Position numbers and translations under genes: made by a program. A stretch of 64,000 bases of DNA, taken from the NCBI GenBank assembly GCA_022575985.1, contig JAKSXM010000238.1:13844001-13908000 (forward strand), written 5' to 3'. This document shows positions 49,401-58,985 of the stretch, one piece after another. Below the pieces are notes generated by a model. That model had not been told where the DNA came from, made no database searches, and saw nothing but the letters and a program-made list of their open reading frames with translations. Position 1 is the stretch's first letter, and each line of letters starts with the position of its first letter. Source of the DNA: Anagrus nilaparvatae (Eukaryota; Arthropoda; Insecta; Hymenoptera; Mymaridae).

Positions 49401-52400
49401 ACTGATGTTTAAAATTTACACTGGAGACTTCAAAAATAATTAAGGCAAGATACAAAAATTTGGTGAAAGCACAAAAAACTGGGCGCCATTGTCATAATTG
49501 TCGTCACCAGGGTAGTTTACTGAATCTCGAAAATCAAGTGTAAGAATTTTATGTTGCAAAATAATAAAAACTAGAAGGATTGAAAAACGGATTCGTCAAG
49601 ATTCTTAATAATTAGTTTCAAATTTGATAAAATATCAGTAGTTGTTGTTTGTGTAAAAAGAATAAATTTACCATGAAATACAAGGCTTCATAAAATGAAT
49701 TTCGGAAATTATCCCATTCTAAATTTGGATGCATTATAATTTTACGAATCTGGAATTGAATGTTTCTACAAAATTCATTTATGGGTCTGTTTTCAAAAAA
49801 TCTAGATTTTCAGGTTCTGAGAATTGACCCGGATGGACAACGACAGTTATGACCAGTGAATGGTGCCATTTTTAGGATTCAAATGCAAAAAGTTTGTAAA
49901 ATGTATTCATGCCCAAAATATTTTAATCAAATTTTTTAATTTTTAATGATCAAGGCTGAATAATCAACTAATATGGCAATCAAAATTATCGCAAAATTAT
50001 TTGTAGTGGAAAACAAGTCACATGTTTTTTGGCAGTTGCAGCAACACTATTTTTTAAGGGAATAATATTTAAGCGATTTTTGAGCAAGTGTACCCGCATT
50101 AAAATTTTTATGAATGCAAACAAAGTCCGTTTTTAATTTATCTATAAAAAATTATTTATTTTATTCAAATCTAAGAAAATACTATGACCTGCATTTTCTG
50201 AATTATACGTAAAAGTGATAAGAAATTGGATAAATGGCTTTCAACAAGTATTGTTAATACAATGGTCGCATTTAAATTTCAATTGATATTATCGTTTAGA
50301 AAAAAGGAACGTTTTCTTTTATATACATATTTTTTTTTATTTACCGTTAACATGTATACGTTTATTATCAATGTGAAAAAAAGGAACACCTACACTGTAA
50401 AATTAAGTTGCTTGAGTTATTCAAAAGCTGCTATTTTTAACTGAACTTTGTGGAAGTAGAAGCAAAACTTGGGTTAACAATTTTATATTCCCTAACTCGA
50501 GCCCTAACTGAATCTGATGCATGAAAAATCAAGGACTAAAAGTCTCTAAATTTTAGGGCATACTCACAGTTTAACCTGTAAATACAAAATTATCCTATAA
50601 AAGGACTCAGGAGTTTCTAATTTAGTTCTAAGACATTACAAAGTTTTTTTTCATGACATCTGAAATTAATATCTGGTTAAAACCATGTTAAAGGTTTTAT
50701 TTGCATTTCAAAAAATTCAAGCAATAAAATTGAACAGTGTACTTTTAATAATTAAAACTTTACCAAATTTTGAAAATGTAGAGAGAAAATAAGTAGAAGA
50801 ACATACTTTAATAGAATAATTAAAAAATAAAAAAAATCATCACTAAACAAAATATGGAAATCCAAAAGAACAAAAAAAAATGTTCTTGTTTTTTCAAACA
50901 AAACTATACTGTTATAATTATTATTGAGTAATAGGAAAAATATAGGCTATTAATATTGTATTATTTTTTTGATAACAAGTTTTATTGATAATCCCACAAG
51001 AATTTTTTATTATATAAAAGTGCCACGTTAGTTGCGAAATAATAAATAAATTGAAAAAAATATATTTTTGGTTAATTATTAATTATTTTATAAATTATTA
51101 TATAAATGTATTTACTTCATGATCTATGAACTAATCACTCTTAGCAGATTCATTGCAGAATCGGGTTTCAATCTGTTTCAATCCGAGATAATTGCTTAAC
51201 AGTAAGGCTATTCTCTATGGTGAGGTTTATCGCAATCGAAAAATAAAAATATTGTAAATTCAAAATAATTGCTGAATAGTGTTTTTACTGAGGTTTTTAC
51301 ATACTCAATGGGTTTCAGGGTCATTTTCACCTTGCCCGTAAAGTCAATGTGGAAGTAGGGCAAGTTTCCTGAGTTCTCTGGTTCTGAATTTAGATAAAAC
51401 ATGTATTTTATAAACAATGAACAACATAACTATCCATTTTATCAAAGGCATTTAAATACCAAATAAAGGCACAAGGTCTATTATGGTTCCGCTTATTATC
51501 CATTTCGATTTCGGTCCAGGGACCTGATTCAGCATTCATATTACAGTGATAAGCAGCTGTATCACCCACAATAGGTGGATGTAATACAGTTTGGTTATAA
51601 AAGTCAATATTTTATTAAAAGTTAGTACTTTTTTGTTTTTCACGAGTGAGTAAACATTTATCGTAACTATCAAGTGATATGTTATAGATGATATAAATGC
51701 AGAATCTAGGTCCAGGTTCAACTCGACTTTGTGACCCTTCTATGCTAAGTGTGATTAGTCCCATGAACAAATAATAAAATAATCTTCATATATTTTTTTC
51801 ATTAATATTTATTAAATACTGTATTTTATATATGTATACTCATAAACAATCAAAAGCAATTACAATCCCTTATACACATATTTTAAAAAAAACCACAAGT
51901 GCTGCTTATCAAACGAACACTCCAAAAAAATTTGTGTGTTTTGTTTTTATTTTAATTCATTTTTATTTATAAACTATTGTATTTATAAAAAAAACACTCG
52001 AAAAAAGCATGTTCAAAAAAAAAGTTATTAATTTTTACGCTTAAAAAAAACCAATTTTGCACCGACACCGTGTGTGTATTTATAAAATTAATAAAATTGT
52101 TTAAAAAAAAAAAGAAATATTATATAGTAGTATAAATCAATGTAAAAACTCTCAACAACAAAATAAAAAACCAACAAATAAATTTATAATTATTTAACCA
52201 ACAAAAGAAAAAAACCCAATATTTATTATATCACGCGTTAAAAAAAAATAAAATATAGCAATAATTTTCTGTATATTTTTTCATCAATATAATTTTCACA
52301 ATTGTAAATTAAAGTAAAAAATAAAAAAAAAGTAGAAATACAAGAAACAACAACAACATCAATCAACATTTACAAAAAAAATTAAAGATTAATTAAAAAA

Positions 52401-52846
52401 AAAAGGAAAAAAAAAACATCATTTTTGTCATAAAATTTTACAGAAAATAAAATAACCAAATTAAAAGTAGTAAAAAACCGCTATTATTGAAAAAATACAT
52501 TAAAAAAAATTTTAATTAGATATAGATAACAATAAAAAAAAGTAATATCAATAACAAAAGAAAAAAAAATAATCATTAAAATTAGTCTTACAAATCCATA
52601 TCCTCTGCTTTTTCCAGTTTGTCTGTCAGTTATAACAACAGCTTCTTCGATATCTCCATAAACACTAAAATGTTCCCTTAAACTTTTGTCTGTTGTATGA
52701 TATGGTAGACCACCGACAAATAATTTTGTCCATGTTGTGTCTTTTTGTTGTGGCGTTGTACCAGCTAGTGCACCTAAACCACTAACAAGATCTTCAGGTG
52801 CGCCAGTAACTGCGGCACCAAGACCTGCGGCACCTGGCATCAACAT
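31081..52846 (-). CDS. RBM24: RBM24/RBM38/SUP-12-type RNA-binding protein
   Basis: Family members bind GU-rich RNA and control muscle splicing and mRNA stability. Exons of the main form, in transcript order, are 52592-52846, 48678-48804, 44213-44273, 33265-33494 and 31081-31229, giving 273 codons. A single RRM spans exons 1-2: RNP2 [11 protein letters not shown]1 KSRGYGFV split by intron 1, then [20 protein letters not shown], nearly identical to vertebrate RBM24. The rest is Ala/Pro/Tyr-rich and low complexity, as in relatives. The start was set at ATG 52846 (MLMPGAAG); upstream the frame has only TTG before a stop. Introns are 3.8, 4.4, 10.7 and 2.0 kb and full of transposons. A longer form reads through exon 4 (see 32939-33494). 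Confidence 0.93.
32939..33494 (-). CDS. Alternative terminal exon 4 with polyglutamine tail
   Basis: Exon 4 of the Rbm24-like gene stays open past the internal donor G|GTATGT at 33264 and reaches TAG at 32939-32941. It adds about 109 residues: [16 protein letters not shown], a proline-rich stretch, two runs of glutamine (nine and about fifteen), then [21 protein letters not shown]. If the donor is used instead, exon 5 at 31081-31229 supplies a different end ([12 protein letters not shown]...EARLQ). Both forms keep frame (332 versus 273 codons). Glutamines are coded by mixed CAA and CAG. Confidence 0.7.
33591..33645. repeat. Compact perfect-stem hairpin before exon 4
   Basis: The outer arms CCGAGGAAAAAATCA and its complement (33591-33605 / about 33630-33645) enclose an inner palindrome AGATCTGTGCAGATCT. 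It lies in intron 3 about 100 bp upstream of the exon 4 acceptor of the Rbm24-like gene. Confidence 0.6.
33646..36890. other. Intron 3 of the Rbm24-like gene, distal part
   Basis: No exon or recognised element. A CG-rich patch with three CCAAT words sits at about 35568-35640. The small ORF at 35679-35975 (-) has no family features. Confidence 0.4.
36893..38760. mobile_element. Foldback element with ~700-bp arms
   Basis: The termini GGGTAAAGTCGGAAAT and ATTTCCGTCTTTTCCC are inverted copies flanked by TA on both sides (36891-36892 and 38761-38762). Arms at about 37166-37866 and 38036-38728 are near-identical inverted copies, separated by a spacer of about 170 bp. The left side has an extra ~250 bp between terminus and arm that the right side lacks. 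Matching ORFs in the two arms (37342-37623 minus, 38280-38690 plus) simply reflect the symmetry. I see no transposase, so it is presumably mobilised in trans. It lies in intron 3 of the Rbm24-like gene. Confidence 0.85.
40387..40414. repeat. T28 homopolymer
   Basis: A run of 28 T is flanked by imperfect inverted copies of TTCAAAAAATTAGTAATT. Confidence 0.9.
40483..40888. mobile_element. MITE with 21-bp terminal inverted repeats, TA duplication
   Basis: The left end at 40483-40503 and the right end at 40868-40888 are perfect 21-bp inverted repeats beginning CACTGTAAAAAGTAAC. TA flanks each side (40481-40482 and 40889-40890), as expected for the Tc1/mariner superfamily. The 406-bp interior is a low-complexity string of TTTTTCGAAAAA-like words and has no ORF. 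Confidence 0.9.
42071..42440. mobile_element. Foldback/MITE with ~170-bp arms
   Basis: The left end GGTAAGGTAGAAAAGTTACC and the right end GGTAACTGTTCTACCTTACC are imperfect inverted copies. The similarity runs inward to two inverted copies of AAGTTGGATTTTC near 42221 and 42275. No ORF. Confidence 0.75.
44213..44273 (-). other. Small 61-bp coding exon 3 of the Rbm24-like gene
   Basis: It encodes [19 protein letters not shown] between a CAG acceptor and a GTAAGT donor. It is listed separately because it stands alone in ~15 kb of repeats. Confidence 0.8.
44537..45182. repeat. Foldback repeat A (CCCAGTGGATCAT ends)
   Basis: The left arm begins CCCAGTGGATCATATGTA near 44540. The right arm ends as its complement (ATGATCCACTGGG) near 45180. 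Inner segments around 44690-44750 and 44935-45005 are also inverted copies. No ORF. Confidence 0.7.
45255..45595. repeat. Foldback repeat B, relative of repeat A
   Basis: The left end CTCAAGGCACCAGCAATATT near 45268 is inverted near 45570-45590 (AATATCGCTGGTTCCTTGA). The inner arms carry CATACGTATTTTTGGTCACT and its complement, shared with repeat A. The two elements overlap at a common 75-bp flank. Confidence 0.7.
47207..48101. repeat. Island of five short tandem inverted-repeat elements
   Basis: Back to back: 47209-47333 (GATTCTACAAAC/GTTTGTAGAATC), 47337-47526 (ATCTACAAAAGCCG/CGGCATTTGTAGAT), 47709-47841 (ATCTACATAAA/TTTATGTAGAT), 47858-47960 (16-bp perfect arms TTCTACAATTGAGCGA) and about 47973-48101. 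All end in a CTACAA/TTGTAG-type word and have CGCA-rich interiors unlike the surrounding AT-rich DNA. They lie in intron 2 of the Rbm24-like gene. Confidence 0.75.
48102..48677. other. Intron 2 of the Rbm24-like gene, 5' part
   Basis: AT-rich, with no element or exon recognised. Confidence 0.4.
50393..50739. mobile_element. TA-CACTG MITE, second type
   Basis: The ends CACTGTAAAATTAAGTTGCT and AGCAATAAAATTGAACAGTG are imperfect inverted repeats. TA flanks both sides (50391-50392 and 50740-50741). The terminal hexamer is shared with the element at 40483, but the interior differs. No ORF. Confidence 0.8.
51520..51714. repeat. Short inverted-repeat element
   Basis: The left arm GGACCTGATTCAGCATTCAT and the right arm ATAAATGCAGAATCTAGGTCC are imperfect inverted copies about 195 bp apart, in intron 1 of the Rbm24-like gene. 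Confidence 0.6.
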
Positions 52847-53663
52847 TCTGAGTAGCCCGCCGCTGATCTCACCCGAAGATATTGCCCTTGTGGCCTCCAG
52901 TTCCGTAGCTTTTTGATAAATTAATTTATTTATGGAATCCAATGTTATTTTTTTATATTAACTTTTTGAGTTAATACTTAAGAAATTGATGATTTTTTTT
53001 TTAATATGGTTATCCTAAATTTTTATCACAGATCTGCAAAAAAACAAAAAAAAAAACAAAATTATATTAACTTCCAATTTATAAATTATCGCTACAATTT
53101 TTTTTTACCCAATATAAACGTTAGTATTGATTCAACATTTAAATCCAATCTTAAAAGATGAAATTAGGTATCTAAGGCCCATTCTGCAACCAACCTTTAG
53201 CCCAAACTTAGCCTCTTAAAGCAACTATACGCAGTAAATTTTTTATGTTCAAAATCGTCTACTGCGCAAAGCAAGGTAAAAACGTAGCTGCAAAATAATT
53301 GGCTGCCGAATGTTCCTAAATGTTTTCAAATTTCGCCTTGTTAAAATATCATTTTTAGAACTACCAATTAAAAATTTGAGAATATAAATCTTGCAAATAG
53401 TCGAGAGACCCTTGAAAAGACCAGCCTATCATCCTGTATGTACGAAATCAAGTGTTTAATTGACAAACACCAAATAGATTATAGATTTTTAACCCACTGG
53501 TTCCCAATCTACAGTTATTTTCTCAGTTATTTTATATCAAAACCGGGGCGTTCGCCGGTAGAAGGCATTTAGGAGGTAAAAAACGCTTATATTCGCAGAA
53601 TCTACGCATCCTAAGATACTTAAAACTACGTAAATTAAAGTTTCTTGGCCCGCTGATTCCAAA
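52847..53663. other. 5' region of the Rbm24-like gene and left half of a foldback repeat
   Basis: 52847-52912 is GC-richer and probably 5' UTR; an AAAAAG acceptor-like word precedes it. From about 53420 to 53663 the sequence is the inverted counterpart of 62955-63182 and shares the word CGTTCGCCGGTAGA. The two were joined before the LTR element inserted. Confidence 0.55.
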
Positions 53664-53667
53664 CCTG

Positions 53668-54748
53668 TGTGATGGCATAATTGCATTATTTTTAATTAAT
53701 TAATATTAAATAATTTTTTTTACTTTTAAGAATAATTTTAAAAATCAAATTTTTTTGATGACCTTAATTTTTATTTTTATCTTGTAGACTTTAGACATTC
53801 CGATCTATTGTCTATCAAAATACAAAGATTGGAATGTTGAAAGTTGAAAAACAAGATAATTATAAAAAATTTTTAGGTCTATAACTTTAAGATGTTTACT
53901 ATATAAGATAAAATTATAAAATTTTAATTGTTATTAGTCATCTAAAAGAAAAAATTTTTGTAATTATCTAACGGTAAATAATTTTTTTTGATAAAATGTA
54001 GTCATGGGAATTCTTTTTGATAACTCGTCTATGACGTTTTTCTTGAAAAATGCTCATGGAAAGGGAAATCAGAGGGACCACGTTCCCAAAAACTACATTT
54101 TTAGTCAGTCATTCTCGAACAGTCAAAAAAAACAGTCAGTCTCGAACACTCACTAAGTCGCAAACAGTCAGTCAAGCTATTAGGCTCAGCTGGGACCCAC
54201 ACGGCCCACGCTATCAAAATATTCACATTTCTCAATTTTTAAAACATATATATTTTTTTTGTAATTACATTTTCTCATTGTACACAGTTTTTTTTTTATT
54301 GGTATTCATAATTAAATAATTTTTCTTTTCAAGTTAAATTTGCTTTCTATTTATTTTAAAAAATAAAGTTTTCCTCAAAATACTAAAAAATTTTTATAAT
54401 TATAAAAAAAGGTAAGTCAAAATATTCATTTCTTTTTATTTTAACATTTCCAACTTTCCGAAAAGAGTGCTAACAAGGCTAAAGTCCTCGACTATTGTGA
54501 TCGAAACCACGCAGGGACACATTAAAAATATTTTTGTATTTTTATTTTTTTTGCAAATTTAAATACTATAATTAATTTATTAACTTTTTAACTTTTTTTT
54601 AATTACGTTAAATTTGTCTGAAGGACGGGGCAAGCCTAGAAAACTTGCTAACCCCTTCTCGATTAATTGTTTAGTTTTTATTTCTTTTTTAATTAAAAAT
54701 TATTTATTAATTAAACAATTAATGACAAAGGGCAAATTCATCGTAACA
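53668..54748 (+). repeat. 5' LTR
   Basis: It contains CTATATAAG (about 53899) as a TATA candidate, AAATAAAG (about 54360) as a polyadenylation candidate, and a cluster of CAGTCAGT words at 54100-54175. The 89-codon ORF inside also occurs in the 3' LTR and has no family features. Confidence 0.9.
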
Positions 54749-56182
54749 AATTGGCATCCAGCTTGTGGGTAGTCTTGTGCAAATTTTAGCCAAAATTAGC
54801 ATTCTTTTCTTTTAAATTAATTTTTAATTTTAATTTTCTATTTTTTTTAATTTATAAAAAAAAAATTTTTAGTTTTATTTTTTGTTAATAAAAAAAATTT
54901 AGTTACTAAATTAAATTAGCCAGGATTACGTTTTAGCCTTCGGCCAATGTGCCAGTGCTAACGTAATACCTGGTTTGCAAAATTACTTAATAGTAATTTT
55001 TAGGAGTCTTGCAATAAACTTTTTAGAAAAAATTTGTGTTTAATTGAATGAGTTAAAATTTTTATTTTATTTGCTAATTTTTAGATTAAAAATTATTTAT
55101 ACAAAATTTTTTTTATTGCTAAACTTTTAATTTTTATAAGGGTTTATATAAATTTATTTAAATTGACCATATAAAGAAAAAAATATTCAAAAACAGAATT
55201 TTTAACTTTCTCATCTTTTAATTACTATTGCTTAAAAAAATTTATTTTTGCACTTTAATCAAAGTTAATTAAAAATTTGATTTTGATATGTTGTTATAAT
55301 TTAATTTTGCATAAAATTTTAATTTAAATAATAAATAATCGCGAATAATTTAAAGAAATAAGAACAAAAATTTAGAAAAAGTATCAGGAGTACATAAGTT
55401 TTGAAGAGGTGACGCATCAATTTTTGGGCCCGCTGCATTACAATAGATAATCTCGGCCGCCCCTCTTACGCATCTTTACTATTTTAAGACTCTAGGTACC
55501 CTCCCCCTCTCCATAGAACGCATAGTATACTACAACTGACCACACCCTTATGCACTAGAAATATACTATTATTATTATCGGTCCTAAGGCCCTCTATATC
55601 TTTCTCTCTCCCTCTTTCTGTTTCTTTTTCTCTTTTACTTACTTTCTTTTCTATTATAATATCTTTATCATTTTATTTTATAATTTTGTTTTTCTTTAAT
55701 ACAATTAACTTAATGTTTGCAAATTCTTAAATATTTTTAAAATCTATATCAGAAAATTTTTTTTAATTTTGAATTTTAAATTTTGCATAAAAAAAATAGG
55801 AAAAAAATTAATACAGTCTTTACATTTAAGAGTTTTTTTTAATTTTCTAGTAATTTTTGAAAGTTAATTTAAAATTGTTATTATTGAATTTATAATTTAA
55901 AAAAAAAAAAAAAAAAATAGTAATATTTGCAAATTTTTATTATTATTTATTTTAAATTGAAAACTATTTTTAGCTTACTTAATTTTATTTTTAAAAAAAT
56001 CTTTTTTAAAATTTTTTTAGTTTCACCATTCTTGTTGTTTGTAGTTGCAAAAATTTTTGCTGAAATAATTAAATCTTTGCCCTCGTGTAGTTTCTAAACT
56101 TTTTGCGAAATGAAAATCCTTTTTTAAGTTTTTAATTTGTTTCTAAACGATTGATTTCAAATTTTTGTAACATGTTTTTAAA
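54749..56182 (+). other. LTR element leader
   Basis: Non-coding. It holds the primer-binding site candidate at 54752, a GC-richer block at 55405-55600 (GGGCCCGCTGCATTACAATA near 55424) and a pyrimidine tract (TCTCTCTCCCTCTTTCTG) at about 55601-55640. Confidence 0.6.
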
Positions 56183-57733
56183 ATGGTTTATTGTTTATAT
56201 TGTTGTAGCAATGAACATTGGACCAAGTTTTGCAATACTTGCCAATTATGTAAAGGACCCCATTTAGCTAAATTTTGCGCTATTTATTTGAATCAGGTTG
56301 AAAAAGCCAATGTTAATCTTAATAGTTACCAAGAATACGAAAATTCTATAAATTTTTATAGCTTTTCTAATCAAAACGATTATCAAAATGCATTTTCTCC
56401 TCCAAGTAACGTTCATTCTCAAAAATTTAAAAATACCAACAATTTAAATTTCCGTAATCTTAATTCGCATAGTAGATATAATTTATACAAAAATAATCAA
56501 AATGAAGTCGGTTATCAAAATTTTCAACCAAGAAATTTTATAAATCAAAATAATAACGAAAATTTGTTGTATGCAAAAACAAATATTAAAAATAAACATT
56601 TTTTAAAAAATTCGCATAATAAATTAGATAAGCAATATAATTATGAATTAAATCAATATAAAAATAAAGTTTTTGGCCAAAATAAAGATTCGCATGATAT
56701 CCTTGATTTTAAATTTCCATTATTTAATGATATAACTGAAAATAATAGTAAAGCTACTACAAATTTACAACTTGGAGATGAAACAAAATTTTCAAAATTT
56801 GATTTTTTAACCAAATTAAAGTCAAACCCGATTTTCAACCATGATAGTGAAATAATCAATTCAAATTTTGTTAAAAATCAGAAGATTCAGGTTTTTGAAA
56901 ACCCAGATCCTAATATAGAAATCAAAGCAAATCCAGTAAAATTAGAAAATAGTAATGATTTTGATAATACAGTTTCAAAGTATGATAAAAATAAATTTCA
57001 TGTGTCCAGCTTAGTAATAGATTCTTGCTTAAAAACTTGTGACGATGAAACAAATTATGATGCTGATTCGGAAGATTTTGATAATGATAACGTTGAAAGT
57101 AAAGTTGCAAAAATTAATTTAAATAAATTTGATTCTTCTGTAAATTTAAAATCTCAATTAAAACCTGATAATATTACTACTAATTCCTCTGAAAAATTGT
57201 TTTATTTTAGTATTGTTCGACGTTTGATGTATAGAGAAAATTTTAATTCTTTTAATAATTGCAATATAAATGTTTTTAAATTTCCAGCGTACCCAATTAA
57301 TCCAGTAGTAATTTTAGAAAAAAGTTTTAGTAATCCAGAAAATTATATCAAAATAAATCTTACATTTCCTATTTTAGTATCTGATGATAAAACTGAAATA
57401 TTTCCAGATAAATTAATTCAAGTAGACTCTTCTAATTCTAATTCTAAACAGTTTAGTATCTTGGTTAGCAATTTTTTCGCAAATGCAAATTTAGAATCGT
57501 TAAAAATTTTAGTATTTAAGCCTTATTTTAAAAGCATTTTTCAATATTTGCAAATTAATTACAATTTCTTTTGCGATAAACAGATTTTAAAAAAATTTAT
57601 ACTTCATAATTCGATTTATAATCTTTCACATTTAAATGCATATTTAAAGTTAGCTAATAGTACTCATTTCGTTCTAAAAAGTTTGATTTTCAAATTTTTC
57701 AATTATTATAATAAACATAAAATTAAATGTTAA
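56183..57733 (+). CDS. Gag-like ORF: two zinc knuckles plus Asn-rich tail
   Basis: 516 codons. Residues 4-17 fit CX2CX4HX4C exactly (Cys4, Cys7, His12, Cys17). Residues 20-32 form a second, shorter CX2CX3HX4C (Cys20, Cys23, His27, Cys32). This is the nucleocapsid signature of retroelement Gag, but here it sits at the very N-terminus with no capsid ahead of it. Residues about 45-250 are Asn/Gln/Tyr/Phe-rich and probably disordered. Residues about 340-500 look folded, with alternating hydrophobics, but match nothing I know. It could bind the element's RNA for packaging by a helper's particles; that is inference. Confidence 0.7.
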   Translation: MVYCLYCCSNEHWTKFCNTCQLCKGPHLAKFCAIYLNQVEKANVNLNSYQEYENSINFYSFSNQNDYQNAFSPPSNVHSQKFKNTNNLNFRNLNSHSRYNLYKNNQNEVGYQNFQPRNFINQNNNENLLYAKTNIKNKHFLKNSHNKLDKQYNYELNQYKNKVFGQNKDSHDILDFKFPLFNDITENNSKATTNLQLGDETKFSKFDFLTKLKSNPIFNHDSEIINSNFVKNQKIQVFENPDPNIEIKANPVKLENSNDFDNTVSKYDKNKFHVSSLVIDSCLKTCDDETNYDADSEDFDNDNVESKVAKINLNKFDSSVNLKSQLKPDNITTNSSEKLFYFSIVRRLMYRENFNSFNNCNINVFKFPAYPINPVVILEKSFSNPENYIKINLTFPILVSDDKTEIFPDKLIQVDSSNSNSKQFSILVSNFFANANLESLKILVFKPYFKSIFQYLQINYNFFCDKQILKKFILHNSIYNLSHLNAYLKLANSTHFVLKSLIFKFFNYYNKHKIKC

Positions 57734-58495
57734 ATGACATTTCGTGAAAATAAATCCTATTTTATTTTAAAATATTTTTGCACATTAGTTTCTAACCTTA
57801 AATTTTAAATTTTATCATAAATAATCGAAAATTTTAATAATCATTATAACAAATCCTTTTAATTTACTTTTTAATTAGCTAATTTTAATTCCATAGTAAA
57901 AATAACTATTTTATTACTTTCATGATTTGTTCTAACAAATGGTAATTTAAATCCAAGAAAAATTTTATTTAAAAAAATCTTTAGTGATATCAAGATTTTA
58001 TTGTTTACTTATTATGACCTTTTTTTTGTTCGCAGAATTCACAAAGTTTTTTAACTAAAATAACATAAAATACAGAAAGGTTCAATATTTTACCATGTAT
58101 TTGTTATATTGATAAATTTCTAAATATAATTTTATTCATTTAATTTAAAAATAAAAATTTTTTATTAACTTTTACCTTTCTAGCCAATATTATCATCTTT
58201 ATTCTAAATTATTTATATGTAAAACGTTGTTTAAATTAGTAAATCAATATTCAAATAATTAATTTTAAGATTCCCTGATAATTGAAGACGTAGGATAAGG
58301 ACTTTGAGAATCTTTTATTTCGTTAAGAAATTTCTACCTAATATGGCCAGTTAAGGTTTTGATTTCCAAAAGAATTTTAAGATGTTCAAAGGAACTTTAT
58401 ACAATGTCATAAATTATTACTAGCCCCATAAGTATAGATATTTTATTTGTTATTACTTTAGCTTTTAATTTTAGAGAATAAATTCATTTTAAATA
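57734..58495 (+). other. LTR element, non-coding interior
   Basis: AT-rich; no ORF or repeat recognised. Confidence 0.5.
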
Positions 58496-58497
58496 GA

Positions 58498-58985
58498 TTC
58501 TGGATGTTTATCCCAGACTTCTATGCATTTTTATTGTTGTCTATATGTTTTTTTTTCTCTGGACGTTTAACCCAGATGATTATTTTTGGCTTTGTATGCC
58601 TATTGAATAAAGAAAAAAAGTGACCTCTGAACTCAGTCGAGTTAAGTCTATAAGTATTTATTTTGTTGTATTCCTGGACGATTATCCCAGGCTAGTTTTG
58701 TTTTAAAAAAAATAAAAATTAATTGAAAAAGACCTCTGTACACAATCGAGTTACGTCTAAACGTATTTATTTTGTTGTAATTCTGGACGATTATCCCAGA
58801 ATAGTTTTGTTTTGAAAAATAATAATTAACTAAAAAAATGACCTCTGAACTGAAACGAGTTAAGTCTAAATGTAATAATTTAGTTGTAATTCTGGACGAT
58901 TATCCCAGAATAGTTTTGTTTTGAAAAATAAAAGTTGATTTAAAATGACCTCTGTACTTTTGTAAGTCACGTCATATCTTTTTGG
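58498..58985 (+). repeat. ~109-bp tandem repeats with conserved stem-loops
   Basis: Units begin GACCTCTG at 58622, 58731, 58840 and (partial) 58947. Each full unit carries CTGGACGATTATCCCAG, a hairpin with a 9-nt loop. Two more such hairpins precede the array, at about 58500 (CTGGATGTTTATCCCAG) and 58560 (CTGGACGTTTAACCCAG). The outer stem pair is C-G in unit 1 but T-A in units 2 and 3. Confidence 0.85.

Noticed and set aside
52847..52942. Extended N-terminus of the Rbm24-like protein starting at 52942
   Set aside because: The codon at 52942 is TTG, and an in-frame TAA lies just upstream with no ATG between. ATG at 52846 fits better.
54050..54319. 89-codon ORF present in both LTRs (also 62247-62516)
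   Set aside because: It runs from LTR control sequence into AT-rich DNA, ends hydrophobic by composition, and matches no family.
58622..58985. CRISPR-like array
   Set aside because: The units are ~109-bp tandem copies with no short repeat/unique spacer pattern, inside an LTR element of an animal genome.
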